This document shows, piece by piece, positions 46,629-55,628 of a stretch of DNA of 64,000 nucleotides. Made by a program: the position numbers and the translations under genes. This DNA comes from Sulfitobacter sp. SK012 (GTDB lineage: Bacteria; Pseudomonadota; Alphaproteobacteria; Rhodobacterales; Rhodobacteraceae). Position 1 is the first letter of the stretch; each line of letters opens with the position of its first letter. The DNA lies in the NCBI RefSeq assembly GCF_003352085.1, contig NZ_CP025804.1, forward strand, positions 558,001 to 622,000, read 5' to 3'. Under the pieces are notes generated by a model. It was not told the origin of the DNA and did no database searches. It was given only the letters and a program-made list of their open reading frames with translations.

Positions 46629-47924
46629 ATGGCTCCGCCGCCTGTCCCTGCGCAGGGCCTTGACGTGTGGTTCGTCGGGACACGTTCTGCGCTCTTTGGA
46701 CTGGCACTAAAAACTGGTTTTTGGACTGTGTTGACGCTGGGATTCTACCGCTTTTGGATGAAAACACGGTTGCGGCGCTGGTATTGGTCGTCGATCCGGC
46801 CGGGCGGGCATCCGATGGAGTATGTGGGCGATCCGTTGGAAAAATTGCTCGGCTTTTTTATCGCAGTGGTGATCCTGACCTTCTACATCGGCATCGTAAA
46901 TCTGGTCCTGATGTTTGTCAGCTTTTCGGTTTTTAACAGTTCGTGGGTTGGATATTTCGCTAGTTTTCTTGGCATTATCCCACTGTGGTTTTACGCCAGC
47001 TACCGAGCAAGGCGTTATGTTCTGGGGCGGACACGTTGGCGCGGAGTGCGTTTTGGGCTTGAGCCGGGCGCTTGGGGTTTTGCCCTGCGCGCTCTTATGC
47101 ACTGGGCGATTACGATCGTCAGTTTGGGCATTTTATGGCCACGTATGACGTTTTCGCTTGAGAAATACCGAACCGACCGGACTTATTTTGGTTCAGCGAA
47201 GCTGCATCAGGGTGGGCGTTGGCCGATGCTATACCGTGCAGCGATCCCGTTTGCTGTGGCATTGGCCGGGATCTTGATTTTGGCACTTTGGGTTTTTTGG
47301 GTGGACCCATTGTTGCGCGGCGATGCCGACACATTTGGTGATGTGATCAAGAATATCGACAAGGCAATTGGAGGCGAAGAGCTTCTCTTTTCATGGACGG
47401 ACCCTTGGCGGTTGTTGTTCTTGGTGCCGTTACTCCCGGTATTGCTGTACGGCGCTTTTCACTACCGATTTTCCGCCAAGCGGATCATGGCAAACCACAA
47501 GTCCTCTGATGGCATCCGCTTTGCATCAAAGCTGAGCGCGCCCCGAGTGACTTTGATTTATTCGCTGGGCAACTTCATTGCGTATATGATCCTTTTACTG
47601 GGGGTCGGTCTGATTATTGGCGTGGCGTTTGCGCTTCTTGGGCCTGAAACGATGGTGCAGGCGCAGTTAGGTCAGGAAAGTCCATTTGGCGATCTGCCGA
47701 AATGGATGTCTTTTGCGATCATCGCAGCACTTTACCTCGCTGTTTTCCTGCTGTGGAATGTGCTGTTGAACGCGTTCGTAACCTATCCTTTGATGCGCCA
47801 TATGGCTCAGACGACATCCTTGTCGGATGTGGCTGGGCTGATCGCGGTAAGCCAACGTGCGCGGGATGAATTTGCAGAGGCTGAGGGCTTTGCGGAGGCC
47901 CTTGATCTGGGGGCTGCAATATGA
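46629..47924 (+). CDS. DUF898 (YjgN-like) membrane protein
   Basis: A 431-residue polytopic inner-membrane protein. The duplicated DUF898 pattern is visible: GFWTVLTLGFYRFWMKTRLR with LRRWYWSSI early on, and HWAITIVSLGILWPRMTFSL later, each pairing a Gly-Phe-Tyr-Arg-Phe-Trp turn with basic residues. About seven hydrophobic stretches are present. Function unknown. GTG codons at 46584 or 46596 would extend the start into the end of parC. The stop overlaps the M48 peptidase start by four bases. Confidence 0.85.
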   Translation: MAPPPVPAQGLDVWFVGTRSALFGLALKTGFWTVLTLGFYRFWMKTRLRRWYWSSIRPGGHPMEYVGDPLEKLLGFFIAVVILTFYIGIVNLVLMFVSFSVFNSSWVGYFASFLGIIPLWFYASYRARRYVLGRTRWRGVRFGLEPGAWGFALRALMHWAITIVSLGILWPRMTFSLEKYRTDRTYFGSAKLHQGGRWPMLYRAAIPFAVALAGILILALWVFWVDPLLRGDADTFGDVIKNIDKAIGGEELLFSWTDPWRLLFLVPLLPVLLYGAFHYRFSAKRIMANHKSSDGIRFASKLSAPRVTLIYSLGNFIAYMILLLGVGLIIGVAFALLGPETMVQAQLGQESPFGDLPKWMSFAIIAALYLAVFLLWNVLLNAFVTYPLMRHMAQTTSLSDVAGLIAVSQRARDEFAEAEGFAEALDLGAAI

Positions 47925-49063
47925 CCCTTCCGCCTAATCTGCCACAACCCGTGCCTGCGCGACCTCTGCTTACCCGTGGTGCGTTCTACTTTGATGGAGA
48001 CAGCCCCATTGCGCGGCCTGTCAGCCTAGAGGTTGATGAAGGGGCGGGTGCTCTGATTATTCGGTTTTTGCAACATGAGGGGCTTGAGGTTCAGTGGCCT
48101 TTGGAAGAAGTGCGCCAAGTCGAAGACGTGGCCGGCACCCAAGAAGCCGTCCTGCGCTGGACCGCTGATCCCTTAGCGCGTCTTCAACTTGGCGATCTTG
48201 GCCTGCTTGCGGCTTTTCCGAAGCTAAAGAAATCTGCACCACCTAAAGGCCGCCGGCGTTTGGCGCTATGGGCCTGTGCGGCGGTGGCGGCGGTGGCGTT
48301 GCAAATTGGTGTTTTGGTGCCATTGCTGGCCGACCGCTTGGCGACATATATCCCGGCCGAAGGTGAGCGTGCGTTGGGTGAAGCCACGTTCGCACAAATC
48401 CGCGAAGCGCTTGCGGGCTCTGGATTAGAACAACTGGCGACCTGCGAAAACCCCGAAGGAGTCGCCGCCCTAAATCAGATGGTTGCGCGCCTTTCTGTGG
48501 ACATCGATTCGGCGCAACCGATTGAGGTGTTCGTCTTGGATCACCCCATGATCAACGCCTTTGCGTTGCCCGGCGGCTATGTGGTGTTCTTTCGCGGGCT
48601 GATAGAAGCCGCCGAAGGCCCTGACGAAGTTGCGGCCGTGATGGCCCATGAATTTGGCCATGTGATCAGCCGCGATCCGACGCGTCACGCGATGCGCTCG
48701 GCAGGCTCTATTGGGATCCTTGGACTGTTGTTTGGTGATTTTGCGGGCGGGGCAGCGGTGTTGTTCTTAACTGAAAAGTTGATTTCGGCGCAGTATTCGC
48801 AAGGCGCTGAGACGGGCGCAGACCGTTTTGCATATGGCATGCTGGAAGACGCGAACGTGTCGCCCGCGTCCCTTGGTGATATGTTTGAGCGGATGCGTGA
48901 GAAACATGGTGATAGCGACGGGGTGACCTCGCATTTTGTCAGTCACCCAACCTTGGCGAAACGGATAGATGCATCCCGAAAGGCCGCGCGCGAGGATGCG
49001 CAATATGAGCCGATCCTTTCTGAAGAGGAATGGCAGGCATTCAAGGCCATTTGCGCAGATTAA
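47921..49063 (+). CDS. M48-family metallopeptidase, membrane-anchored
   Basis: A 380-residue zinc protease. A single membrane segment (LALWACAAVAAVALQIGVLV, near residue 110) precedes the catalytic domain with HEFGH (His243, Glu244, His247) in MAHEFGHVISRDPTRHAM and the third ligand in ETGADRFAYGMLED. This is the periplasmic-facing BepA/YcaL-like M48 layout; the N-terminal ~105 residues are a separate small domain. It is coupled to the DUF898 gene by a four-base overlap, a pairing that suggests related envelope functions. Confidence 0.9.
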   Translation: MTLPPNLPQPVPARPLLTRGAFYFDGDSPIARPVSLEVDEGAGALIIRFLQHEGLEVQWPLEEVRQVEDVAGTQEAVLRWTADPLARLQLGDLGLLAAFPKLKKSAPPKGRRRLALWACAAVAAVALQIGVLVPLLADRLATYIPAEGERALGEATFAQIREALAGSGLEQLATCENPEGVAALNQMVARLSVDIDSAQPIEVFVLDHPMINAFALPGGYVVFFRGLIEAAEGPDEVAAVMAHEFGHVISRDPTRHAMRSAGSIGILGLLFGDFAGGAAVLFLTEKLISAQYSQGAETGADRFAYGMLEDANVSPASLGDMFERMREKHGDSDGVTSHFVSHPTLAKRIDASRKAAREDAQYEPILSEEEWQAFKAICAD

Positions 49064-49072
49064 CCCTGGGGC

Positions 49073-50443
49073 TCAGACCGGTTCAGCGGTTAGCCAAACA
49101 CCACCATTCGGGCGTAAAGTCAGGATCATGACGGGATCTGGCTCTTTGCCGGGGACGGGGGTGAATTTGAACCGCGAAAGCAGCGTGGCAAGAATGATAA
49201 CGGCTTCTTGCAGGGCAAATGAAGCACCGATGCATATGCGCGGCCCATCGCCAAACGGCAGATAGGCATAGCGGTCGATAGATTTTCGATCTGCAAACCG
49301 CTCGGGCAGGAAAGCATCGGGGTCATCCCACAGCATCGCATGCCGTCCCAGCGCGTAGATGGGGATCATCACGGTGTCACCGGGCAGGATTTCGCGCTCG
49401 CACAGGGTGTCTTTTTGCTGCGCGGTGCGGGAGATTATACCAGCCGGCGGATACATCCGGAGCGTTTCGTCCACGATCATGCGGATGAACGGCAGGTCTT
49501 TGACATCCTCACCGGTGGCGGCCCGGCCTTGTAAAACAGATTGCGCCTCGGCGCGCGCGCGGTCTTGGGCGTCTTGATCAAAGCCCATCAAATACATTGC
49601 CCACGCCAGCGTAAGAGCCGTGGTCTCGTGGCCTGCGACAATAAAAGTCAGCAAGTTGTCGCGCAGTTCAGCGGTGTTCATCTGGCGCTTTGTCTTGGGG
49701 TCAACACCCGCGAGCAGCAAGTCGAGCAGGTCCGGCACGCCCTCATGCCCCCGCTCTGCCCGTTCAGTGATGGCTTGATCCGCCATGCCTTTCATTTCTT
49801 TGAGGGCCTTACCGGACATCAGGCGTCCGGGGCGCGGCATCCAATCTGGAAACCCAAGAATGTCAAAGAGGCTGATCTTGCCTGCTTCGGCGATGTAATC
49901 ATCGATGGCTTTGTGGACACTGTCCCTGTCAAAGGTATCGCCGCCTGAGAAGGTCACATCGCCAATGACGTCAAAAGTTGTCGTGACCATCTCGTCGAGC
50001 ATATTTACGGCACGTGGGCCTGCCTGTGTGATACGCCCGGCGGCGCGTTCAGCCGCACCTGTCATGATCGGAGCGAGGTTTGATACATTGCGGTGCGAAA
50101 ACACTGGAGCGGCCGCACGCCGCTGCCAGCGCCAATGCGCACCTTCAGCGATGAACAACGAATCGCCAATCGCGGGCTTCAGCAGGTTTTTAGTTACCAC
50201 CGATTTGGGGTAATTTTCCAATTCATCCAGCAACATGTGCCGGATCGCACCGGGGTCCATGACCATGTGCCAGCGCTTGCCTGTTTTGCCCGAAACCATT
50301 GGCTGTTTGACCGCGATTTGCGGAATGATGCTCAGCACATTGCGCCGCGCCATTTGCAGGCTTTTTAAGATGCCCCAAGGTTCAGACACCAGTTTAACGT
50401 GGACAGGGAGCGGAGCGGTTTGTGGATCGGGCACGGCAGTCAT
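49073..50443 (-). CDS. Cytochrome P450
   Basis: Heme monooxygenase of 456 residues. All landmarks are present: I-helix FIVAGHETTALTLAWAMYL with the acid-threonine-type pair, K-helix VDETLRMYPPAGIISR (ExxR), FLPERFADR (PERF), and the heme loop LPFGDGPRICIGASFALQEA with ligand Cys404. The layout resembles bacterial P450s related to fatty-acid hydroxylases (CYP102/CYP110-like), but the substrate is unknown. No ferredoxin gene is adjacent. ATG 50443 gives the start; the longer upstream frame is not supported. Confidence 0.95.
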   Translation of the reverse strand: MTAVPDPQTAPLPVHVKLVSEPWGILKSLQMARRNVLSIIPQIAVKQPMVSGKTGKRWHMVMDPGAIRHMLLDELENYPKSVVTKNLLKPAIGDSLFIAEGAHWRWQRRAAAPVFSHRNVSNLAPIMTGAAERAAGRITQAGPRAVNMLDEMVTTTFDVIGDVTFSGGDTFDRDSVHKAIDDYIAEAGKISLFDILGFPDWMPRPGRLMSGKALKEMKGMADQAITERAERGHEGVPDLLDLLLAGVDPKTKRQMNTAELRDNLLTFIVAGHETTALTLAWAMYLMGFDQDAQDRARAEAQSVLQGRAATGEDVKDLPFIRMIVDETLRMYPPAGIISRTAQQKDTLCEREILPGDTVMIPIYALGRHAMLWDDPDAFLPERFADRKSIDRYAYLPFGDGPRICIGASFALQEAVIILATLLSRFKFTPVPGKEPDPVMILTLRPNGGVWLTAEPV

Positions 50444-50574
50444 GGGATGCCTCCTTGAGGGGGTTACCTTCAAGATAGGGCCGCGGCGACCTCTCGCCAA
50501 TGTGGCATTTGATTGCAGCCACCATTCCCATGCGTTACGCAAGACCAGTTCACGCCTTTGGGGGGCTTTTTGTT

Positions 50575-51165
50575 ATGTTTCGGATGATTTCTGCGCTGAT
50601 GTGTATTGCGTTCCTTTCGGCCTGTAATGGTGCGAGTGATCTGGGCGATGCGCCTGTCGGACTTGGCGATTTCAACCTTGTGCACAATATCGCCGTAGCT
50701 CCGAAGGTAGACAGGGGCCCGGTTATTAGCCGCGCTGCGTCCAAGACCGTCTTGACCAAGGCGTTGACGGACGCCGTAGCAGAGCGTTTTGACCGCTATG
50801 ATGGCGCGCGTGATTATCATTTTGGCATGTCGATTGAAGCCTATGTCCTGGCCCAGCCCGGTGTCCCGCTGCTTTTTGCACCCAAGTCGATTCTTATCGT
50901 TAACCTGACAGTTTGGGATGATGCAAAGAACAAGAAGTTAAACAAAGAGCCATTTCAGATCACGGTGTTCGAATCCTTTGACCAAGGACCTGTTATTGGA
51001 TCTGGGTATACCCAAACCGCCGAGGAACAGCTCAAGAACCTTAGCCAGAATGCGGCGAAGTCGATTGAGAACTATTTGGTAAAGCAGAACAAATCCCAAG
51101 GTTGGTTCAACGGAACGCCTGAACCTGTTGAAACGGCTGCCGTCGCCGAGGAAATCGCAGAGTAA
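50575..51165 (+). CDS. Lipoprotein of unknown function
   Basis: A 196-residue probable lipoprotein: MFRMISALMCIAFLSACNGA ends in the lipobox LSAC (Cys17). The mature part contains YHFGMSIEAYVLAQPGVPLL and KSILIVNLTVWDDAKNKKLN, which look like a beta-rich envelope domain with no family I can name. A G-rich stretch (TTTGGGGGG) precedes the start. It is divergent from the P450 gene and lies 124 bases upstream of tuf on the same strand. Confidence 0.78.
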   Translation: MFRMISALMCIAFLSACNGASDLGDAPVGLGDFNLVHNIAVAPKVDRGPVISRAASKTVLTKALTDAVAERFDRYDGARDYHFGMSIEAYVLAQPGVPLLFAPKSILIVNLTVWDDAKNKKLNKEPFQITVFESFDQGPVIGSGYTQTAEEQLKNLSQNAAKSIENYLVKQNKSQGWFNGTPEPVETAAVAEEIAE

Positions 51166-51289
51166 TTCTGCTTTCTTAGCCACGCGATTGCCAACTCCTG
51201 CTTGATTTTGCCGACCATAACCACTACATCGCCCGCCATATGGATATCAGGGCCCACGACGGGTCCCTGCACACTGGAAGGGCGCCACC

Positions 51290-52465
51290 ATGGCAAAGGA
51301 AAAGTTTGAACGTAACAAGCCGCACGTGAACATTGGCACGATTGGCCACGTTGACCACGGCAAGACGACGCTGACAGCGGCGATCACCAAGTATTTTGGT
51401 GACTTCCAAGCGTATGACCAAATTGACGGCGCGCCCGAAGAAAAAGCCCGTGGGATCACGATTTCCACAGCGCACGTGGAATATGAGACTGAAGCACGTC
51501 ACTATGCGCACGTCGATTGCCCCGGCCACGCGGACTACGTCAAGAACATGATCACCGGTGCTGCCCAGATGGACGGCGCGATCTTGGTTGTGAACGCGGC
51601 CGACGGTCCAATGCCCCAGACGCGCGAGCACATCCTGCTGGGCCGCCAGGTTGGTATCCCAGAGATGGTTGTCTACATGAACAAGGTGGATCAGGTTGAT
51701 GACGACGAGCTGCTTGAGCTGGTCGAAATGGAAATCCGTGAACTGCTTAGCAAGTATGAGTACAACGGCGACGACATGCCTGTTGTACCGGGCTCTGCAC
51801 TTGCAGCCTTGGAAGGCCGCGATCCTGAGATTGGCGAAGAGTCGATCAAAAAGCTGATGGCAGCTGTTGACGAATGGATCCCAACGCCCGAGCGCGCGAT
51901 TGACCAGCCGTTCTTGTTGCCGGTGGAAGATGTGTTCTCGATCTCTGGCCGTGGTACGGTTGTGACCGGTCGTATTGAGCGTGGCGTGATCAACGTGGGC
52001 GACAGCATCGAAATCGTTGGCATCCGCGACACGAAGACAACGACGTGTACTGGTGTTGAAATGTTCCGCAAGTTGCTGGATCGTGGTGAAGCTGGCGATA
52101 ACGTTGGCGTTTTGTTGCGCGGCATCGACCGTGAAGGTGTTGAACGCGGTCAGGTTCTGTGTAAGCCGAAGTCGGTTATGCCACACACAAAGTTCGAGGC
52201 CGAGGCGTATATCTTGACCAAAGATGAAGGTGGCCGTCACACGCCATTCTTTGCGAACTATCGTCCACAGTTCTACTTCCGTACGACGGATGTGACCGGT
52301 ACCGTGAACCTGCCCGAGGGCACAGAAATGGTCATGCCGGGCGACAACCTGAAGTTCGACGTTGAGCTGATTGCGCCGATCGCTATGGAGCAAGGCCTGC
52401 GCTTTGCGATCCGCGAAGGTGGCCGTACGGTTGGTGCCGGCGTGGTATCCAAGATCACTGAGTAG
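51290..52465 (+). CDS. tuf: Translation elongation factor Tu
   Basis: GTPase that delivers aminoacyl-tRNA to the ribosome. The 391-residue protein has G1 [11 protein letters not shown], switch [17 protein letters not shown]3 [13 protein letters not shown]4 NKVD ([10 protein letters not shown]) and the C-terminal barrel ending [16 protein letters not shown]. It has a clear GGAAGG ribosome site and its own terminator. In many relatives tuf lies before tRNA-Trp, secE and nusG; here tRNA-Trp is 1.2 kb downstream, with an acetyltransferase gene between them. Confidence 0.99.
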   Translation: MAKEKFERNKPHVNIGTIGHVDHGKTTLTAAITKYFGDFQAYDQIDGAPEEKARGITISTAHVEYETEARHYAHVDCPGHADYVKNMITGAAQMDGAILVVNAADGPMPQTREHILLGRQVGIPEMVVYMNKVDQVDDDELLELVEMEIRELLSKYEYNGDDMPVVPGSALAALEGRDPEIGEESIKKLMAAVDEWIPTPERAIDQPFLLPVEDVFSISGRGTVVTGRIERGVINVGDSIEIVGIRDTKTTTCTGVEMFRKLLDRGEAGDNVGVLLRGIDREGVERGQVLCKPKSVMPHTKFEAEAYILTKDEGGRHTPFFANYRPQFYFRTTDVTGTVNLPEGTEMVMPGDNLKFDVELIAPIAMEQGLRFAIREGGRTVGAGVVSKITE

Positions 52466-52508
52466 GTGTCGCGGCCCTGACAGGCCGATGCACGAACCTT
52501 GAACAATC

Positions 52509-52534
52509 AAAGGCCTCCCAACAGGGGGGCCTTT
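52509..52534 (+). terminator. Intrinsic terminator after tuf
   Basis: An 11-bp stem, AAAGGCCTCCC / GGGGGGCCTTT (one G-U pair), with an AACA loop and a short T run, 43 bases after the tuf stop. Confidence 0.88.
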
Positions 52535-52678
52535 GTCATGAAAGGGATGCATTGTCGAAGGCAGGGGCGTAGATAGTTGGTCGGCAGTTGCAGCATGTGA
52601 TTTTTAGATGAGCAGTTATTGTAGTCCACTAACCTGCGTCCAAATGTGTAGGGCGGTACTTGATATAAGGGCGCGAAA

Positions 52679-53341
52679 ATGTCGGATAAATTGAATTTTC
52701 CGTCTCCCGAAACTCGGCATCCGATCAGTTTGCCCGACGGCAAGGTGCATGAGGGGACAGTATTTCTGGCCGCTGTAGTCGTTCATCCGAGGATCGAGGT
52801 GGGCGAGTATACATACGCCAGCGCATTTGACGCACCGACGGATTGGGCGGCGCGCCTAGCTCCGTATCTTTTCGACTTTTCACCAGAGCGCTTAATTATC
52901 GGAAAGTTCTGCCAGATTGCCGACGGGGTGCGATTTATCACATCGTCGGCCAATCATCGTTATGATGGGATTTCCAGTTTTCCATTTGCCATATTCGATG
53001 GTGCGCGGGACGGCAGACCCTCAATGCCAGATGCCGGGCCAGACACCGTCATTGGAAATGACGTTTGGATCGGCCAAGCGGCTGTGATTTTACCGGGGAC
53101 ACACATTGGTGATGGCGTGATTGTCGGGGCGGGGGCTGTCGTTTCAGGACAAATTGCCCCCTATACGATCGTTGCAGGCAACCCCACACGCACCATCAGG
53201 TCAAGGTTTGCCAACTCGGATGTTCAGAAACTCGTCGAGATCGCTTGGTGGGACTGGTCAATTGAGCAGATCATCGCTTCTGAGGCTGAAATTTCAGGTG
53301 GTGATGTCGACGCGCTCGCCGATATCGCCGCAGGGAACTAG
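52679..53341 (+). CDS. CatB/Vat-family hexapeptide-repeat O-acetyltransferase
   Basis: A 220-residue acetyl-CoA-dependent acyltransferase of the left-handed beta-helix class that includes xenobiotic (chloramphenicol, streptogramin) acetyltransferases. Hexapeptide repeats run from about residue 115 (TVIGNDVWIGQAAVILPGTH, GDGVIVGAGAVVSGQI), ending in YTIVAGNPTRTIRSRF; the catalytic histidine is His93 in TSSANHRYDG. Its acceptor cannot be predicted, and resistance should not be assumed. A 213-base gap separates it from tuf, so it has its own promoter. Confidence 0.88.
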   Translation: MSDKLNFPSPETRHPISLPDGKVHEGTVFLAAVVVHPRIEVGEYTYASAFDAPTDWAARLAPYLFDFSPERLIIGKFCQIADGVRFITSSANHRYDGISSFPFAIFDGARDGRPSMPDAGPDTVIGNDVWIGQAAVILPGTHIGDGVIVGAGAVVSGQIAPYTIVAGNPTRTIRSRFANSDVQKLVEIAWWDWSIEQIIASEAEISGGDVDALADIAAGN

Positions 53342-53630
53342 GTCGCTCTTTCGTTCAGACCACAGGACGCTGCGATCTTTGTCATGTGGCGCTCGCAGTC
53401 ATAGATCTGATCGAACTGCTTTCGCGAATTACCGTCTTTCTTCAGACCCTGAAGATCGGCAGACGCAACTGTGGTGCCGTAGCCCGCGAATGCGTAGTGG
53501 AACATGCGCTGGCGCCGACGGAATATGACTGCATCGCGCAATTCGTCGCTGTAGTTTTCGAAAATGTTGCAGTCCTCGTGTGATGCCTCTTGATCCGCCG
53601 GACGAATGCGACTAGGCCGACACGCGGCAT
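53342..53630. other. Gap before tRNA-Trp, weak minus-strand frame only
   Basis: About 290 bases between the acetyltransferase and tRNA-Trp. A minus-strand frame (53338-53667) codes for 109 residues, including FHYAFAGYGTTVASADLQGL, but its longest start lies inside the tRNA gene and I recognise no domain. It may be the C-terminal remnant of a secreted protein, or chance. Confidence 0.3.
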
Positions 53631-53706
53631 AGGGGTTTAGCTCAGTTGGTAGAGCATCGGTCTCCAAAACCGAGGGTCAAGAGTTCGAGTCTCTTAGCCC
53701 CTGCCA
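53631..53706 (+). tRNA. tRNA-Trp (anticodon CCA)
   Basis: A complete 76-base cloverleaf with encoded CCA end. Acceptor AGGGGTT pairs with AGCCCCT, D stem GCTC/GAGC, anticodon stem TCGGT/ACCGA around CTCCAAA giving anticodon CCA (53664-53666), and T arm AAGAG-TTCGAGT-CTCTT. It marks the left edge of the accessory segment; secE and nusG, its usual followers, are not seen in the next 10 kb. Confidence 0.97.
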
Positions 53707-53823
53707 GAATTTACTAATATTAACAAATGTTTGAGCGGGGGTTGGGCCTGGACGGCTTCACTTCGCTTGATCGTGGGGGACGTATGGGGGACAATATCAA
53801 TCGGTATGTGCAATCCTTAACCC

Positions 53824-54328
53824 CCCGCTTTCTCAAATTGACTGCCGTTTCAATGGATCATGTGGTTCGACACATAGGCCGTTGCAGTCAGAGCAGCTTC
53901 GCTGCGTTCTCCGACAATCCGTCACGCTTACCGCGATAGATATAGTCTAAATCTATGCCGTAAATGTCGCACAGCTTCATGGCTTCATCTACGGAGATCC
54001 TACGCAAGCCATTTTCCCAATTGCTGCACTGGGTCTGCGCGATGCTGTGCATGGCGCACCATTCTTGCTGGTTCATATTGCCAAAGGCTCTGCGCAGGCC
54101 ACGCAGGCGATTTCCTATTTCCTTATAGTCTGGTCGTTTTTCATCCATAATTACTTAAACTCCCGCTTTCTCAAATTGACTGCCGTTTCAATGGATCACG
54201 TGGTTCGACACATAGGCCGTTGCAGTCAGAGCAGCTTCGCCGCGTTTGCTGACAATCCATCACGCTTACCGCGATAGATATAGTCTAAATCTATGCCGTA
54301 AATGTCGCATAGCTTCATTGCTTCATCT
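53824..54328. repeat. Tandem direct repeat, ~165 near-identical bases at 338-bp spacing
   Basis: Bases from 53824 recur from 54162 onward, starting CCCGCTTTCTCAAATTGACT and running through the last third of each XRE gene with only a few changes, then fading near 53988 and 54326. A related leader (CATAATT-C/A-CTTAA, 17 of 20 identical) occurs at 54146 and again at 55620, right of the IS. The array is thus two ~335-bp units, each holding one XRE gene plus leader and trailer. Confidence 0.9.
53888..54148 (-). CDS. XRE-type regulator, array copy 1
   Basis: An 86-residue HTH protein. The N-terminal part IGNRLRGLRRAFGNMNQQEW is followed by SIAQTQCSNWENGLRRISVD, a Cro/C1-like helix-turn-helix, and the C terminus IDLDYIYRGKRDGLSENAAK is what I associate with phage- and island-borne XRE proteins. 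Its last ~33 residues are nearly identical to those of copy 2. Start ATG 54148 sits in the conserved leader CATAATTACTTAA. It is intact and is probably the functional copy. Confidence 0.87.
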   Translation of the reverse strand: MDEKRPDYKEIGNRLRGLRRAFGNMNQQEWCAMHSIAQTQCSNWENGLRRISVDEAMKLCDIYGIDLDYIYRGKRDGLSENAAKLL

Positions 54329-54483
54329 ATGCTGATCCGGCGGAGCCCACTTTCCCAGTTATTGTATTGGCTGGTCGAGAAATTGTGCATATCGCACCAA
54401 TCTTTCTGACTCGTACCGCCGAACGCGAGGCGGATAGCGCGGATTCGCGCACCTATATTGGTATACACCGAGTCCTCGATCAC
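54226..54483 (-). pseudogene. XRE-type regulator, array copy 2, split by IS630
   Basis: Sister of copy 1 (IGARIRAIRLAFGGTSQKDW ... ISIDEAMKLCDIYGIDLDYI). An IS630-type element separates it from its native 5' end at 55603-55622. Joining 55622-55601 to 54461 downward (one TA kept) gives MSEKKEFTNIGARIRA in frame, which matches MDEKRPDYKEIGNRLRG of copy 1 with one residue fewer. The present frame begins at a GTG (54483) inside the IS end, giving a false N terminus MIEDSVY. It could still be expressed from an IS-borne start, but the native promoter is now 1.1 kb away. Confidence 0.88.
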
Positions 54484-55600
54484 CCGACTTTTGGATTGAC
54501 GGACTAAGCAAATGAGATTCAGATGTTTGTATGATCCGTCCGAACTTCCTCACTGCGTCAGATCGCCTTGAACTTTTGTCGTGCGTGCAACGCCAACGCG
54601 AAGATCACGGGGTCGCGCGGCGTGCGAATGCGCTTTTGCTGCTCGATGAGGGGATGTCATGTGCCCAAATCGCAAAAGTTTTATTTCTGGACGACGACAC
54701 GGTGCGCGGCTGGCACAAGCAATATCTGGCTGAAAACTGGGATGCCGTCGCCTACGATGGTTGGAAAGGTGGGCAGTCACGGATGACGACGGCTCAAGAA
54801 GGGAATTTGTGCGCATGGCTTGAGGGACGGTTCTGCCGTTCAACGGTGCAGATCAGAGCCTATGTGAGCTCAAAGTATAACATCCATTATTCTCATTCTG
54901 GCTGCATCAAGCTTTTGGCCCGTTTGGGGTTCGAATATCGCAAGCCAAGGGCGCTGCCCCGTGTGGCTGACGTCGAGAAGCAGGCCGCATTCATCGCATT
55001 TTATGAAAGCCTACTGAACAACTTGCCTGCCGACGAGGCCGTCTACTTCTCGGATGCCGTTCATCCAGAATATCAAAGTAAGCCCAGCCATGGTTGGGCT
55101 CGCAAAGGGTCAAATCCAGCCATTCAAACGACATCTGGGCGCGGCCGCGTGAACATTCACGGTGCTCTGAACCTGGAAACCTTCGACGCACCCTTTGTTG
55201 AACCAACCACCGTTGATGGGGTTAGCTCCGTTCAACTTCTCGCCAAGATCGAAGCGAGGAACCCTGACAAACGTATCATTCACGTCATTTGGGACAATGC
55301 CCCATACCACAAAGGCCCCGATGTAAGAGCGTTCCTGTCGCGCAAGAAGTGTCGCATTCATCTGATCCAACTTCCGCCCTATTGCCCACATCTCAATCCC
55401 ATCGAGAGGCTCTGGGCCGTCATGCACAGCCACGTCACCCATAATCGGCACTATCCAACGCAAAAACACTTCGCCAATGCAATCTTGAACTTTATGCGAG
55501 AGGTGGTCCCAAAACAGTGGCTCAGCTTTCGAGATCAAGTAACTGACAACTTCCGCATCATCTCACATCAGAACGTTCGGGTTTTGGAGTGAACAGGGTA
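54464..55600 (+). mobile_element. IS630-family insertion sequence, complete
   Basis: About 1137 bases with one intact transposase. It is flanked by TA on both sides (54462-54463 and 55601-55602), the target duplication expected of IS630 elements. The two ends form an imperfect inverted repeat, 54464-54487 against 55577-55600: TACnCnGnnnnCTCnAnnACCCGA, 15 of 24 matching. Excision of the element and one TA restores the interrupted XRE gene, which confirms the boundaries. It is not recognised as a specific named IS. Confidence 0.88.
54531..55592 (+). CDS. IS630-family transposase
   Basis: A 353-residue DDE transposase. The N-terminal HTH region (EGMSCAQIAKVLFLDDDTVR) resembles other IS630/Tc1 proteins, followed by a winged-helix segment ending LARLGFEYRKPRALP. 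The catalytic triad is visible as VYFSDAVHPEYQ (first Asp), VIWDNAPYHKGPDV (second Asp) and CPHLNPIERLWAVMHSH (Glu). Full length with no frameshift, so the element may still be active. It is transcribed opposite to the XRE gene it disrupts. Confidence 0.95.
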   Translation: MIRPNFLTASDRLELLSCVQRQREDHGVARRANALLLLDEGMSCAQIAKVLFLDDDTVRGWHKQYLAENWDAVAYDGWKGGQSRMTTAQEGNLCAWLEGRFCRSTVQIRAYVSSKYNIHYSHSGCIKLLARLGFEYRKPRALPRVADVEKQAAFIAFYESLLNNLPADEAVYFSDAVHPEYQSKPSHGWARKGSNPAIQTTSGRGRVNIHGALNLETFDAPFVEPTTVDGVSSVQLLAKIEARNPDKRIIHVIWDNAPYHKGPDVRAFLSRKKCRIHLIQLPPYCPHLNPIERLWAVMHSHVTHNRHYPTQKHFANAILNFMREVVPKQWLSFRDQVTDNFRIISHQNVRVLE

Positions 55601-55628
55601 TAAATTCTTTTTTTTCACTCATAATTCC

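Noticed and set aside
51224..52552. 442-codon minus-strand frame over tuf
   Set aside because: Antisense of a highly expressed, codon-biased gene often stays open by chance; EF-Tu motifs are on the plus strand.
53338..53667. 109-codon minus-strand frame between the acetyltransferase and tRNA-Trp
   Set aside because: Its longest start lies inside the tRNA gene, there is no recognisable domain, and shorter starts have no ribosome site; mentioned only as part of the gap.
54226..54483. XRE copy 2 as an intact gene with a GTG start
   Set aside because: The first seven codons derive from the IS630 end; the native 5' end is found on the other side of the element.
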